Of a stretch of 64,000 bases of DNA, positions 1-10,000 are shown one piece after another. A program made the position numbers and the translations under genes. The first letter of the stretch is position 1. Each line of letters begins with the position of its first letter. The notes below the pieces were generated by a model. That model did no database searches, had not been told where the DNA came from, and saw nothing but the letters and a program-made list of their open reading frames with translations. The stretch comes from Aquimarina macrocephali JAMB N27 (GTDB taxonomy: Bacteria > Bacteroidota > Bacteroidia > Flavobacteriales > Flavobacteriaceae): assembly GCF_000520995.1 (NCBI RefSeq), contig NZ_JACA01000053.1, positions 1 to 64,000 of the forward strand. The letters run 5' to 3'.

Positions 1-90
1 TTAAGATATTTATTCCCGTGAAGACGGGAATTTCCTAGCCAAGGTTAGCGAATCTGTTAAAAAGATTCCTTCCCTACGCAGGAATAAGCT
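1..90 (+). other. 23S-5S rRNA spacer with two small hairpins
   Basis: No gene is visible in these bases, which precede the 5S rRNA and are presumably the 23S-5S internal spacer. Two inverted repeats are seen: ATTCCCGT/ACGGGAAT at 12-31 around a GAAG loop, and ATTCCT/AGGAAT at 65-85. They could be processing stems or copies of a dispersed palindrome. The 3' end of 23S rRNA was not recognised here. Confidence 0.5.
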
Positions 91-200
<110 letters not shown>

Positions 201-202
201 GA

Positions 203-235
203 AAACCCTTCATAATATTATGAAGGGTTTTTTTT
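203..235. terminator. Bidirectional terminator between 5S rRNA and the histidine kinase gene
   Basis: AAACCCTTCATAA and TTATGAAGGGTTT form a near-perfect hairpin followed by a T run on the + strand and preceded by an A run. It can end both the rRNA operon and the convergent kinase gene that stops at 243. Confidence 0.92.
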
Positions 236-242
236 ATGCAAT

Positions 243-2459
243 TTAAGAAGCTTTTGAAATTGTACTAGAAATATTTAATTCAATTTTTCGAAAAAACTCT
301 TCGCTTTTGTAAGGCTTTCTCATGAAATCACTAAAACCAGAATCTGAATTAAGTATTGCTTTTATAGTATCTTGTGTATCTGAGGCCGTCAATGCTATAA
401 TAGGTACGTGAGAGTTAAATTCTCTAATTATTTTAGTAGATTCCATTCCACCCATGTTTGGCATATTTAAATCCATTAATATAAGGTCATACTTTTTTTC
501 TTTCACCATTTCGATAGCTATAAGTCCATCATCAGCAATTTCAGAATAGTATCCCTTTGTTTTAAGAATGTTTTGTGTAACTATTTGATTTATTTTATTA
601 TCCTCAACAATTAGAATATTATAATCTTTAGTGTTTAATAATGAGATACAGTTTTTGGTGTTATTTGTTTTATTGTTTATCTCACTTACAGTATCAATTT
701 CAAAAGAGATAGTGAAATAAAATGTAGAACCTTGTCCTGGAAAACTTTTTATTTTGATATCTCCTCCGTGTAAATTAACTAAGTTCTTAACTATATGTAA
801 TCCAAGACCAGTTCCTGTAGTATGATCTTTGGAATTGGCTTGAGAAAATTTATCAAAGATTATTTTTTGTTTCTCTAAAGGAATTCCTCTTCCATCATCT
901 TTTATTTCAAAAGTGATTTCGACCATGCCATCAGTAATAATTGGGTTTATAAAATTCAACCAAATATTTCCTTTTTTGGTAAATTTGTTAGCATTACTGA
1001 TAAGATTAATAAAAATCTGAGATAATCTCACGGAATCGCCAATAAGCAAATTTGGAATATTTGGATCAAAATTAAGATGCAAAGTATTGCCATTTTTATC
1101 AGCTTGATATTCGAATGAATTTTTAATATCATCTGCTAGATTTTTAATATCATAAGTGGATTTGTCAAGACGTATCTCATAAGACTCCATTTTAGAAACT
1201 TGAAGTACATCATTAATAAGATTTAATAGGTGATCTGCCGAAAATTTCATCAGTTTTATAAACTTATGATTTTCTTCATCTTTAATTCGTTCCATTAGAA
1301 TTGATGATAGCCCTACAACTCCATATAACGGAGTTCTGAGTTCATGACTAACAGTAGATATGAATTTTGTTTTTACCGCCGCTAAGTGGTCAGATTTTTC
1401 TTTTGAAATTTTAAGTTGTTTATTTCGTAGAGCAAGAGATTTTCCAAGAATTTTTGTTTTTCTATGGTTGTAAATAAAGAAACAAAAGAGGATTAAACAT
1501 AATAGAAGTAGAGAGACCGTAAAAATAGATATGGTCTTTGATTGTTGTGCTTTTTGAGTTTCTATAGTATTTTTTTCCTCACTTACAATTAATTGTTTTT
1601 TATATTGTTCGGCTTCTAATTTTTCTATATCAAGTGCTGTTTGGTGATGTTTAGTGTACTTTTTTAGAATTAAATAAGCCTTATCTTCTTTTCCGATTTT
1701 AACCAATAAATTTTCATATTTTTTGTAAATAGTCATCGCTTGTCTAAATAGTTGGTTTTTTTCAGCAATGGTAGCAGCTAATTCATAATACTTTATAGCA
1801 GTATTATACCTTTTATTATGATAATAATATTCACCATAACTGGTATATGTAGTGGCTAGTTTTGAAGGGTGTTGTTGTTGATTAATAAAATATTTCTTGC
1901 ACTTTTCTAATAGATGATAAGCTTTATTGTAATTCTTTGTTTTTATATAAATATTCGCCAGGTTTAAAGCTAAAATATGTTGAGAGTTTTCATTTAGATC
2001 ATCAGATTTTTCATAGATATGCTTTATTCTTCTAAGAGCTTTTTTGGGTTTATTAAACCCATTTATGTAAACCAGGGCAATGTTGTTATTTATATCTATG
2101 GCTAGTTCAGGGAAGCCTTCAAGTTCTTTTATGAATAATTCGGCAATTTTATAGTTTCTAAGTGCTTCTTTATAATCTTTAGTCGAAAAGTGAATTTTTC
2201 CAAGTAAATTGTATGAGTATCCTTTTAGATAATATTCTTGCTTAGGATTAAATTTTTCTGAAATATCAATTATTGTCTCAATAATCATGATGCCATTGGC
2301 TCTTCTTATTGTTGAATTTAAATGGTCTTCAGTGTGGATAATTGCATTTTCTAATTCCGAAAAAGACATTTCTTCATATTGTTGAGTATATGCAATAGAA
2401 TAAAGCAAACTCATACATAATAAACATATGTAATGCTTCTTAATTTTGACAGTCTTCAT
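243..2459 (-). CDS. TPR hybrid sensor histidine kinase/response regulator
   Basis: This is an inner-membrane hybrid two-component kinase of 738 residues. It has a signal peptide (about 1-25), a periplasmic region of TPR-type helices (about 75-270), a coiled coil, and one transmembrane helix (about 309-331). The HisKA motif SHELRTP contains phospho-acceptor H372. The HATPase domain shows N-box NANKF (489-493), DDGRG (521-525) and GTGLGL (549-554). A C-terminal receiver (about 614-730) has the acidic pair near 619-620, phospho-acceptor D663 and K715. The layout implies signal sensing by the TPR region and intramolecular His-Asp phosphotransfer. No DNA-binding domain or linked output regulator is present, so the target is unknown. 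It is transcribed alone, toward the rRNA operon. Confidence 0.93.
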   Translation of the reverse strand: MKTVKIKKHYICLLCMSLLYSIAYTQQYEEMSFSELENAIIHTEDHLNSTIRRANGIMIIETIIDISEKFNPKQEYYLKGYSYNLLGKIHFSTKDYKEALRNYKIAELFIKELEGFPELAIDINNNIALVYINGFNKPKKALRRIKHIYEKSDDLNENSQHILALNLANIYIKTKNYNKAYHLLEKCKKYFINQQQHPSKLATTYTSYGEYYYHNKRYNTAIKYYELAATIAEKNQLFRQAMTIYKKYENLLVKIGKEDKAYLILKKYTKHHQTALDIEKLEAEQYKKQLIVSEEKNTIETQKAQQSKTISIFTVSLLLLCLILFCFFIYNHRKTKILGKSLALRNKQLKISKEKSDHLAAVKTKFISTVSHELRTPLYGVVGLSSILMERIKDEENHKFIKLMKFSADHLLNLINDVLQVSKMESYEIRLDKSTYDIKNLADDIKNSFEYQADKNGNTLHLNFDPNIPNLLIGDSVRLSQIFINLISNANKFTKKGNIWLNFINPIITDGMVEITFEIKDDGRGIPLEKQKIIFDKFSQANSKDHTTGTGLGLHIVKNLVNLHGGDIKIKSFPGQGSTFYFTISFEIDTVSEINNKTNNTKNCISLLNTKDYNILIVEDNKINQIVTQNILKTKGYYSEIADDGLIAIEMVKEKKYDLILMDLNMPNMGGMESTKIIREFNSHVPIIALTASDTQDTIKAILNSDSGFSDFMRKPYKSEEFFRKIELNISSTISKAS

Positions 2460-2776
2460 TGTTCAACATAGATTAGGGGTGCTTAAATATATCAAAAAAT
2501 TAACAAATAATCGGTTTAAATGCATAAAATCATGATTAAATAATAATATTCATTGATTTTTAAGATATAATTGTAGTCCTAAACTTACTTTTTATTAAAA
2601 TAACCTGATTAAACTCTTGGAAAGGCTATAATTATAGTCTACCAGTCTGTATATCAGTTTTTAATTAAAAAGAGATAGGCTTTATATATAATGAATCAAC
2701 TGATTTTAATCTTTTGGTAAGATATAGTGGTTATAAGGAAGGATTATGTATCAGATAAATTGATTGCCGAATATTT
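2460..2776. other. AT-rich intergenic region, no gene seen
   Basis: These 317 bases lie between the start of the kinase gene and the end of the DUF4268 gene. They are very AT-rich and must hold the kinase promoter on the minus strand. I saw no convincing ORF, RNA or strong hairpin. Confidence 0.5.
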
Positions 2777-3205
2777 TTAGTCACTAATATATTTTTTATA
2801 TCCCAAGAAGAATTCTTCAAGTTTATCCATGTTTTTTGATAAAAAAACCATAGTTTCTTCCCAGGTGCTTTTATTATGAATACTCACATTATCTATCTCT
2901 ACATATATGCGAGATACAATTTTACCGTTATCAAGTTCATAGAATTGTTCATAGATAATGTCTTCTAAAAATTCAGTGGTAAGAATGTTTTTTAAACTAA
3001 TGAGTTTGTCATAATAATATGCCTTGATTATCTCATCATAGGGTTCAATATCAATAGATACTTGAGCTTTTTTTGTTGTAAATGTAAATTTAAGAGTTAC
3101 ATCTTTAATTTTGGTATTATACAAAAGCCACTTACGAGGGTATCCTTTACCAAAGCTGGTCCAGAATTCCTGACGTATTTGTTTTGATTCTGATTTGCTA
3201 AACAT
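2777..3205 (-). CDS. DUF4268 family protein
   Basis: A 142-residue soluble protein without signal peptide or membrane helix. It matches, from memory, the DUF4268 family: an N-terminal segment with FWTSFGKGYPRKWLLYNT, a central beta-rich part, and an aromatic C-terminus (FFLGYKKYI). The function of DUF4268 is not established; related domains occur in nuclease-like and methyltransferase-associated proteins. It is the last gene of a three-gene operon and its ATG overlaps the stop codon of the ZIP transporter gene (TAATG), so the two are translationally coupled. A metal or DNA-related role would be guesswork. Confidence 0.8.
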   Translation of the reverse strand: MFSKSESKQIRQEFWTSFGKGYPRKWLLYNTKIKDVTLKFTFTTKKAQVSIDIEPYDEIIKAYYYDKLISLKNILTTEFLEDIIYEQFYELDNGKIVSRIYVEIDNVSIHNKSTWEETMVFLSKNMDKLEEFFLGYKKYISD

Positions 3206-3882
3206 TATATAAGATATGCTGTAATGGTAGCTATAAGAATAACCATAAGCTTTGTAATATTAAATTTATGGCCTTCATTGCTTTCAAAAAGAATTGTGGT
3301 CGATACATGTAGAAATATACCAATAACCAATGCAGTAATTTCTTTATAGTAATTCTGAACTGCAGTGAAATTTTCAGCAATAAAAGTTCCAAGAGGTGTC
3401 ATTAGCGCAAATAACGTCAATGATATGATAATAACACTTTTTTTGATTTTGGTATTTAATAAAAAAGTAGTCAAAATCATTGCAATCGGAATTTTATGTA
3501 TAATTATACCTAACAGAATCCCATCTGTATGATGTATCGGAAACCCTTCAAGTATAGCATGTAAACCTAAACTAATAAATAATAATTTTGGAATCTGATG
3601 AGTCTCTTCATTAAGGTGTATGTGTCCATGTTCTGCTCCTTTAGAGAAATATTCTAGAACTTTTTGAAGAAGAATACCAATCATAATCCAAACACCAGTA
3701 CGTTTTGCAAAGAGGTTATCCTCAAATACCTCTGGTAATAAATCAAAAATGGTAATTGCAAGAAGGAAAGCACCACTAAAAGCTAAAAGTAGTTTTAAAC
3801 TCTTTTGATTAGAAGTTTTAAAAATAAAAACTAATAAAGCTCCTATAAATACAGCAGTTATGGATAATATATAGTTGTACAC
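3205..3882 (-). CDS. ZIP family divalent metal transporter
   Basis: A 225-residue inner-membrane protein with about seven to eight hydrophobic helices. ZIP proteins import Zn2+ or related metals into the cytoplasm. The metal-site helices are recognisable: HAILEGFPIH (108-117) and HKIPIA (129-134), with a His-rich loop AEHGHIHL (83-90) typical of the variable ZIP loop. The start codon appears to be GTG, overlapping the upstream TAG stop (TAGTG), so it is coupled to the methyltransferase gene. Substrate specificity cannot be read from sequence. A Fur-family repressor gene lies 2 kb away, but no operator copy was seen in front of this operon. Confidence 0.9.
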   Translation of the reverse strand: MYNYILSITAVFIGALLVFIFKTSNQKSLKLLLAFSGAFLLAITIFDLLPEVFEDNLFAKRTGVWIMIGILLQKVLEYFSKGAEHGHIHLNEETHQIPKLLFISLGLHAILEGFPIHHTDGILLGIIIHKIPIAMILTTFLLNTKIKKSVIIISLTLFALMTPLGTFIAENFTAVQNYYKEITALVIGIFLHVSTTILFESNEGHKFNITKLMVILIATITAYLI

Positions 3883-4622
3883 TATTTAAAAATTAATATG
3901 AGTCTTGGCGAAGTAGTTTTATCAAATTTTTGAAGTTGGTAATTGCCAAAAATATCCAACAAGTTTACATTGGCATTTGCAAAATAATTTTCAAAATCAC
4001 TTAGTGTAATGCTCTTAACACGTTCTGTAAATAAAAAATCCTCGTTATTATCCCTAAATCTAATTTCTTTAAAGATATATCCATCTTGAAAGTATCTCTT
4101 AATATTAAATGAGATGTTATTAACTACTTTTGTTTCTTCGGCGATGAGATTTTGAATGATATAATCAACATTCATAAAATCAATAACACCAAATCCTTTT
4201 TCATTTAAATCTGATTTAATTGCCTTAATCGTATTTAGATTATCTTCTTCTTTGTCAAAATAGCCAAAGCTGGTAAAAAGATTAAAAACAGCAGAGAATT
4301 TCTCAGAATATGGTTGGCACATATCGTGAACCTTAAATTTTAAGGTCTCATTTTCAAATTGTGAAGCATATTCAATACTGTTTTTAGAGAGATCTACACC
4401 AGTTACATCATAACCTAATGTATTTAAATAGATACTATGTCTACCTTTACCACAAGCTAAATCCAAAATTTTTTCACCAGTTTCTAAACTTAGATACTTA
4501 GTGATGTTATCCATAAAGTCTTTAGCCTCAGTGTGATTTCTATCTTTATATAAGATATGATAGTATGGTGTGTCAAACCATGATGCATACCACATTGTTG
4601 AATCTTTTAGCATAGGGCGCAA
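3882..4622 (-). CDS. Class I SAM-dependent methyltransferase
   Basis: A Rossmann-fold methyltransferase of up to 246 residues. Motif I is ILDLACGKGRHSIYL (52-66), followed by the ribose-binding acidic segment VTGVDLS (73-79). The N-terminal segment WFDTPYYHILYKDRN is highly characteristic of a conserved Bacteroidota family. The first ATG (4622) may not be used: ATG codons at residue 4 (4613) and residue 10 (4595) are alternatives, and the family usually begins just before the WYASWFDTPYY segment. The substrate is unknown. It heads an operon with the ZIP transporter and the DUF4268 protein, and is divergent from the RNA methyltransferase gene about 100 bp away. Confidence 0.88.
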   Translation of the reverse strand: MRPMLKDSTMWYASWFDTPYYHILYKDRNHTEAKDFMDNITKYLSLETGEKILDLACGKGRHSIYLNTLGYDVTGVDLSKNSIEYASQFENETLKFKVHDMCQPYSEKFSAVFNLFTSFGYFDKEEDNLNTIKAIKSDLNEKGFGVIDFMNVDYIIQNLIAEETKVVNNISFNIKRYFQDGYIFKEIRFRDNNEDFLFTERVKSITLSDFENYFANANVNLLDIFGNYQLQKFDKTTSPRLILIFK

Positions 4623-4694
4623 AATTAGTGTATTTTTACGGTTTAATTATAGAAGTCGTTTAAAGTTTTAAACCTTTACACTTAAAAATTTAAA

Positions 4695-4702
4695 TACCTT
4701 CG
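4695..4702 (+). promoter_or_regulatory. Possible flavobacterial -7 box for the RNA methyltransferase gene
   Basis: TACCTTCG resembles the Bacteroidota -7 consensus TAnnTTTG with one mismatch. No clear TTTG -33 element is present at the right distance. If real, transcription begins near 4710, which would exclude the GTG at 4702 as start codon and favour GTG 4720 or ATG 4738. Confidence 0.3.
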
Positions 4703-4719
4703 TGTCGAAAATAAGAATA

Positions 4720-5877
4720 GTGAGTAATTCGTTTAAAATGGTAGCCAAAACCCTTTATGGTTTTGAAGAAGTTCTTGCAAATGAACTTAGAAAAATAGGT
4801 GCTCAAAAAGTAGAAATTGGAAACCGTATGGTTAGTTTTTACGGCGATACAGGTTTTATGTATAAGGCAAATTTGTGTTTAAGAACTGCAGTAAAAATTT
4901 TAAAACCAATTACTTCCCAAAAGGTAAGAAACGAAAAGGATATATATGATTTTATTCAAAGTATACGATGGCAAGAGTATTTAGGTTTAGAAGACACTTT
5001 TGCTATTTCTACTACAGTTAATTCTACCATTTTTAGTCATTCTAAGTTCATTGCATTAAAGACAAAAGATGCAATTGTAGATCAGTTTAGAGAAGAAACA
5101 GGTGAGAGACCAAATGTAGATACAGAACATCCTGATCTTTCGATTGATATTCATATCCAACGTGATCTATGTACAGTATCATTAGACAGTTCTGGTGGTT
5201 CATTGCATCATAGAGGATATCGCACAGCAACTAATATTGCTCCGATTAATGAAGTCTTGGCAGCTGGCTTGTTATTACTTTCTGGTTGGGATGGACAAAG
5301 CGATTTTCTAGATCCTATGTGTGGTAGTGGTACTATGGCTATCGAAGCAGCTATGATTGCTTGTAATATTCCTGCAAATATAAATCGTAAAGAGTTTGCT
5401 TTCGAAAAATGGTTGGATTGGGATTTAGACCTGTTTGAAAAAATAGAAGAAGCCTGTCTGAATAAAACAAGAGATTTCCATCATTCAATAATTGGAATAG
5501 ATAAAGAATACTCTGCTGTTAGAAAGGCAAATGTTAATATAGAAAACGCTAATCTTACTGATTTTGTAAAAATAAAAGAAGGAGACTTCTTTGAATCTGA
5601 AAAAGAAGTCGAAGGACCACTTCATATTGTATTTAATCCTCCTTATGACGAACGATTAGAAATTAATATAGAAGAGTTTTATTCTCAAATAGGGGACACA
5701 TTGAAACGAAATTACCCAGGTACCAACGCGTGGTTTATTACTGCAAATCTTGAAGCGTTAAAACATGTAGGACTTCGACCATCCCGAAAAATAAAAGTCT
5801 TTAACGGAAAATTAGAAGCCAGATTAGTTAAGTATGAAATGTATGCTGGAAGTAAAAAGGCAAAATATCAGAATTAA
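4720..5877 (+). CDS. THUMP-domain class I SAM-dependent RNA methyltransferase (RlmL/TrmN type)
   Basis: An RNA guanine-N2 methyltransferase of the COG0116 type, acting on 23S rRNA or tRNA. The N-terminal half is a THUMP RNA-binding domain (FEEVLANELRKIGA near the start, HHRGYR near its end). The catalytic half has motif I LDPMCGSGTMAIEAA and the amino-methylating NPPY motif typical of N-methyltransferases. The frame is open from GTG 4702. I prefer GTG 4720, because the peptide SNSFKMVAKTLYGFEE resembles the start of homologues as I recall them; ATG 4738 is also possible. The C-terminal RlmK half found in E. coli RlmL is absent, as is usual outside Gammaproteobacteria. The gene ends 5 bp from the convergent Fur-family gene. 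Confidence 0.9.
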   Translation: MSNSFKMVAKTLYGFEEVLANELRKIGAQKVEIGNRMVSFYGDTGFMYKANLCLRTAVKILKPITSQKVRNEKDIYDFIQSIRWQEYLGLEDTFAISTTVNSTIFSHSKFIALKTKDAIVDQFREETGERPNVDTEHPDLSIDIHIQRDLCTVSLDSSGGSLHHRGYRTATNIAPINEVLAAGLLLLSGWDGQSDFLDPMCGSGTMAIEAAMIACNIPANINRKEFAFEKWLDWDLDLFEKIEEACLNKTRDFHHSIIGIDKEYSAVRKANVNIENANLTDFVKIKEGDFFESEKEVEGPLHIVFNPPYDERLEINIEEFYSQIGDTLKRNYPGTNAWFITANLEALKHVGLRPSRKIKVFNGKLEARLVKYEMYAGSKKAKYQN

Positions 5878-5882
5878 GCACT

Positions 5883-6263
5883 CTAATCTATGCACGCATC
5901 ACAAATTCCTATCATTAGGAATTGAGTTTCTTGTATTTTAAAATCTTTAAGTTCTGGAACCTCTATTTTATGAGGTAGACAAGTTACTTTGTTACAAGAT
6001 TTACATTGAAAATGGATATGATTATGCATTTCGTGTTTGATATCACAATCATTACAAAGTGCATAATAAGCTTTTCCATCCTCTCCTGTTACAAAATGTA
6101 CTTTACCCTTTTCGGCAAACCGCTCTAAGATTCTATATACAGTAGTTTTATTGACTTTTATAGGCATTGCTTTTAAAATAGCCTCTACAGACATAGTATG
6201 CTTCGCATCTGTAAGTATATCAATAACAAAATCCTGTTTCTGTGTATTTCTTGTTTTTTTCAT
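5883..6263 (-). CDS. Fur family metal-dependent transcriptional repressor
   Basis: A 126-residue repressor counted from ATG 6263. The winged-helix half contains the recognition-helix segment VNKTTVYRILERF (37-49). The dimerisation half has two CxxC pairs for structural zinc (C87/C90 and C121/C124) and a His cluster HEMHNHIH (77-84) that would bind the regulatory metal. The frame is open to 6323, but those 20 extra residues do not resemble Fur proteins and would place a palindromic operator inside the gene, so 6263 is preferred. Neighbouring MerC-like and ZIP transporter genes suggest metal homeostasis. Zur (zinc) is more likely than Fur, but this is inference. The operator overlapping its promoter suggests autoregulation. 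Confidence 0.88.
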   Translation of the reverse strand: MKKTRNTQKQDFVIDILTDAKHTMSVEAILKAMPIKVNKTTVYRILERFAEKGKVHFVTGEDGKAYYALCNDCDIKHEMHNHIHFQCKSCNKVTCLPHKIEVPELKDFKIQETQFLMIGICDACID

Positions 6264-6302
6264 TCCCAAAATATAATTGAAAACTATATTTTTTGTATTA
6301 TT

Positions 6303-6315
6303 GCAACACTGTTGC
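6303..6315. promoter_or_regulatory. Candidate Fur/Zur-type operator
   Basis: GCAACACTGTTGC is a perfect 6-1-6 inverted repeat. It lies 40 bp upstream of the preferred Fur-family start and 178 bp upstream of the divergent MerC-like gene, in the position expected for autoregulation. Fur-family repressors bind short inverted repeats of about this size. Confidence 0.55.
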
Positions 6316-6492
6316 TTTAGCATAGTTTACTATTGAAAATTACAAAAAAAATCTGATTGCCACTGTACGAATTTTTAATTCAGATAAAAAAATAGTATTT
6401 AATATTAGAGTTAATAATAAAGTAGAGTTAAGAAGCTCTTGTTCTAAAAAATAAGGATAGGATTTATAACAATTGATCAATTTTATATTACT

Positions 6493-6900
6493 ATGATACA
6501 AAAAACAATACGTATAAATTGGGATTTCATTGGGTTTTCTGCATCATTTTTGTGTATGCTTCATTGTATACTTTTACCAATATGTATAACTCTTTTTCCT
6601 TTGATGGGTATTGTTTTTCTGACTGATGATTTCTACGAATTTTTTTTAATAGGAGCCAGTTTGATGATTGCAATGTTTGCAATATATAATGGATATAGGA
6701 AATACCATGGTAAACCATTACCTGTTTTTTTGTACCTAGCAACATTAGCTTTTTTTAGTATTGGGTTTTTAATAGAAAACCATTTGGTAGAAAGGGTGTT
6801 ACATTTTTTAGGAACGTTTTTTTTGATACTTGCACATTATTATAATTGGAAATTCACGAGAGATTATAAAAGTTGTAAGATTAAACAAATGCATCGATAG
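6493..6900 (+). CDS. MerC domain-containing membrane protein
   Basis: A 135-residue inner-membrane protein with four predicted hydrophobic helices. The first helix carries CMLHCILLP (22-30), the paired-cysteine region typical of MerC-like proteins. Classical MerC carries Hg2+ across the inner membrane, but many chromosomal Bacteroidota homologues stand alone without merA or merR, as here, and their substrate is unknown. The gene is divergent from the Fur-family repressor and both may answer to the palindrome at 6303-6315, suggesting a zinc- or iron-linked role rather than mercury resistance. Confidence 0.82.
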   Translation: MIQKTIRINWDFIGFSASFLCMLHCILLPICITLFPLMGIVFLTDDFYEFFLIGASLMIAMFAIYNGYRKYHGKPLPVFLYLATLAFFSIGFLIENHLVERVLHFLGTFFLILAHYYNWKFTRDYKSCKIKQMHR

Positions 6901-7093
6901 AATAGAATCATTATTACCTATGGTTTATTTATTCTCTTTTAAAACTTTGATATCTAAGTGATAAGGCTAAAAATAGGAAAATGTAAACCTGTAAAGTTTT
7001 ATTTATACACTTTTATGTTTTTGTTAAGAGATTATTATTGAAATAACAATAATTTTCTATTTCTTTTTGAAGCTAACCATCAATTATACTCTC

Positions 7094-10000
7094 ATGAAAA
7101 CAAAATTCACACAATTCTTTTTCATAATATTTTTACTTGCATTTACTTTTTCAGTTTATGGGCAACGAGTTAAAGCAAAACAAGAAGCATCGACAGTACT
7201 CTCTGATTCAATATTCTCTGGATTAAAATTAAGAAACATAGGCCCGGCTTTTATGTCCGGTAGGATCGCTGATGTTGCTATTCACCCCAAAAACGAAAGT
7301 ATTTGGTATGTAGCTGTTGCTTCGGGGGGAGTATGGAAAACTGTAAATTCAGGAACTACCTGGAAACCAATATTTGATGATCAAACATCATATTCTATTG
7401 GTTGTGTAACTATAGACCCCATTAATCATAATACTATATGGGTGGGTACCGGAGAGAATGTAGGAGGACGTCATATGGGATATGGTGATGGTATCTACCG
7501 TAGTAATGATGGAGGAGCTTCATGGACCAATATGGGATTAAAGACATCAGAACATATTTCTAAAATTATTATACACCCAGAAAATTCTAATGTACTTTGG
7601 GTGGCTGTTCAAGGTCCTCTATGGAAAAAAGGAGGAGATAGAGGGTTATATAAATCTAACGATGGGGGAAAAACATGGAAAAAAACCTTAGGAGACGATA
7701 CTTGGGTTGGTGTTACCGATTTGGTAATAGATCCAAGAAATCCAGATCGACTCTATGCGGCTACATGGCAAAGGCATCGTACAGTTGCAGCTTATATGGG
7801 TGGAGGCCCGGGATCTGGTTTACATCGCAGTACAGATGGTGGGGAAACATGGGAAAAACTCAAAAATGGACTTCCCAAGTCCTGGATGGGCAAAATAGGG
7901 TTAACCATTTCACCACAACAGCCTGATATTTTATATGCGGCTATTGAACTGGATCGAAGAACTGGGGGAGTATATCGTTCTGCAGATCGTGGCACCACTT
8001 GGGAAAAACAATCTAATGCCGTTGCCGGTGCTACCGGACCGCACTATTATCAAGAATTATATGCATCTCCACATCATTTTGAAAGATTATACTTGGTAGA
8101 TAATACGATGCAAATTTCTGAAGATGGTGGGAAGACGTTTAAAAGGATGAATGAAGAACATAAACATGGAGATAATCATGCTATAGCTTTTAAGAAAGAA
8201 GATCCTGATTACCTTTTGGTAGGAACAGATGGAGGACTATATGAAACTTTTGATCTTACTAAAAATTGGAGGTTTATAGAGAACCTTCCTGTAACACAAT
8301 ATTATAAAGTAGCTGTAGATGATTCTGAGCCTTTTTACAATATTTATGGCGGAACCCAGGATAATAGCACACAAGGTGGACCATCAAGAACTGATAACTT
8401 ACATGGAATTCAAAATTCTGATTGGAAGATTGTACTAAATTGGGATGGCCATCAACCTGCTACAGAACCAGGAAACCCTAACATTATGTATGCAGAGCGA
8501 CAAGAGGGGAATTTAACTCGTGTAGATTTAAGTACAGGAGAAGTGATTGATATCCAACCCCAGCCCGCAGCAGAAGAGAATTTTGAACGCTTTAATTGGG
8601 ATGCTCCTATTTTGGTAAGTGCTCATGATCCTGCCCGTATCTATTTTGCTTCTCATCGTGTATGGAGATCTGATAATAGGGGAGATAAATGGACGACTAT
8701 ATCTGGTGACTTAACCAAAAACCAGGAAAGAATAGAATTGTCTATTATGGGCAAAAAACAATCATGGGATTCGCCCTGGGATTTCTTGGCCATGTCTAAT
8801 TATAATACAATCACTTCGATAGCAGAATCTCCAAAACAAGAAGGTGTTCTTTATGCAGGAACTGATGATGGAATTATTCAAGCGACAGAAGATGGAGGAA
8901 AGAATTGGCGAAAAATTAATGTTGGTACACTCCCGGGAGTTCCGGCAACAGCTTTTGTTAATGATATTAAGGCAGATCTTTTTGATACAAACACAGTATA
9001 TGTCGCTCTTGATAATCATAAATATGGAGATTTTAATCCCTATTTGGTAAAAAGTACAGATAATGGTAGAACTTGGAAATCTATTAAAGGAAATCTTCCG
9101 AAAAGAACATTGGTATGGAGAATTGTACAAGATCATATACAACCTAACCTTTTATTTGCTGCCACAGAATTTGGAATTTATTTCACAATAAATGGTGGCA
9201 GTCGTTGGGTAAAATTGAAAGGAGGTATACCTACAATTTCATTTCGAGATTTGGTAATTCAACGTAAAGAGAATGATTTAGTAGGAGCTTCTTTTGGGAG
9301 AGGCTTTTTTATATTTGATGATTTTTCTCTTTTGAGAAGTGTTTCTGAAGCTAAGCTGAAAGAAGAAGCTGTACTATTTCCAACACGAGATGCATGGTGG
9401 TATATTCCAAGACCTAGTTTAAGTTTTGATGATAAAAAAGGAAGTCAGGGAGCATCACATTATGTAGCTCCTAATCCTGATTTCGGAGCTGTATTAACAT
9501 ACTATTTAAAGGATGGATTAAAAACCAGCAAAGAAAACCGACAGGAAATAGAGAAAAAGAATAAAGGAAAAGATATTGTTTTTCCTGGTTGGGATAATGT
9601 AGAAGCAGAACGAACAGAAAGTAAACCTCGTATACTATTGGCAATAACAAATAGTGTGGGAAAGACTATTCGTAGAATTGAAGGACCTGTTAAATCAGGT
9701 TTTCATAGAGTGGCATGGGATTTACGATATCCAGCTACGGATGCAATTTCTTTAGAAAAACAAGAAAACTCATTTGGGCCGCCTAGAGGGTTTATGGTTG
9801 CACCAGGAAAATATACAGCCACACTATCCAAAGTTGTAAATGGAAAAGTGACTCAACTTTCAAATCCTGTTTCTTTTATGGTTAAGCGTATGTATAATGG
9901 TGCATTAAAAGGAGCTACACTTGAAAAAGTGACAACATTCTGGAGAAGTTATGAAAATACAATTGGTAGAGTTTCTACTCTAAATATGCAAGTGAACAAA

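Noticed and set aside
6493..6900. Mercury-resistance locus
   Set aside because: Only a MerC-like protein is present; merA, merR, merT and merP are absent, and the neighbouring regulator is of the Fur family, not MerR.
8762..9142. Long open frame antisense to the Asp-box protein gene
   Set aside because: It is the shadow of a strongly supported coding region, has Cys/Ile-rich composition without family pattern, and no start context of its own.
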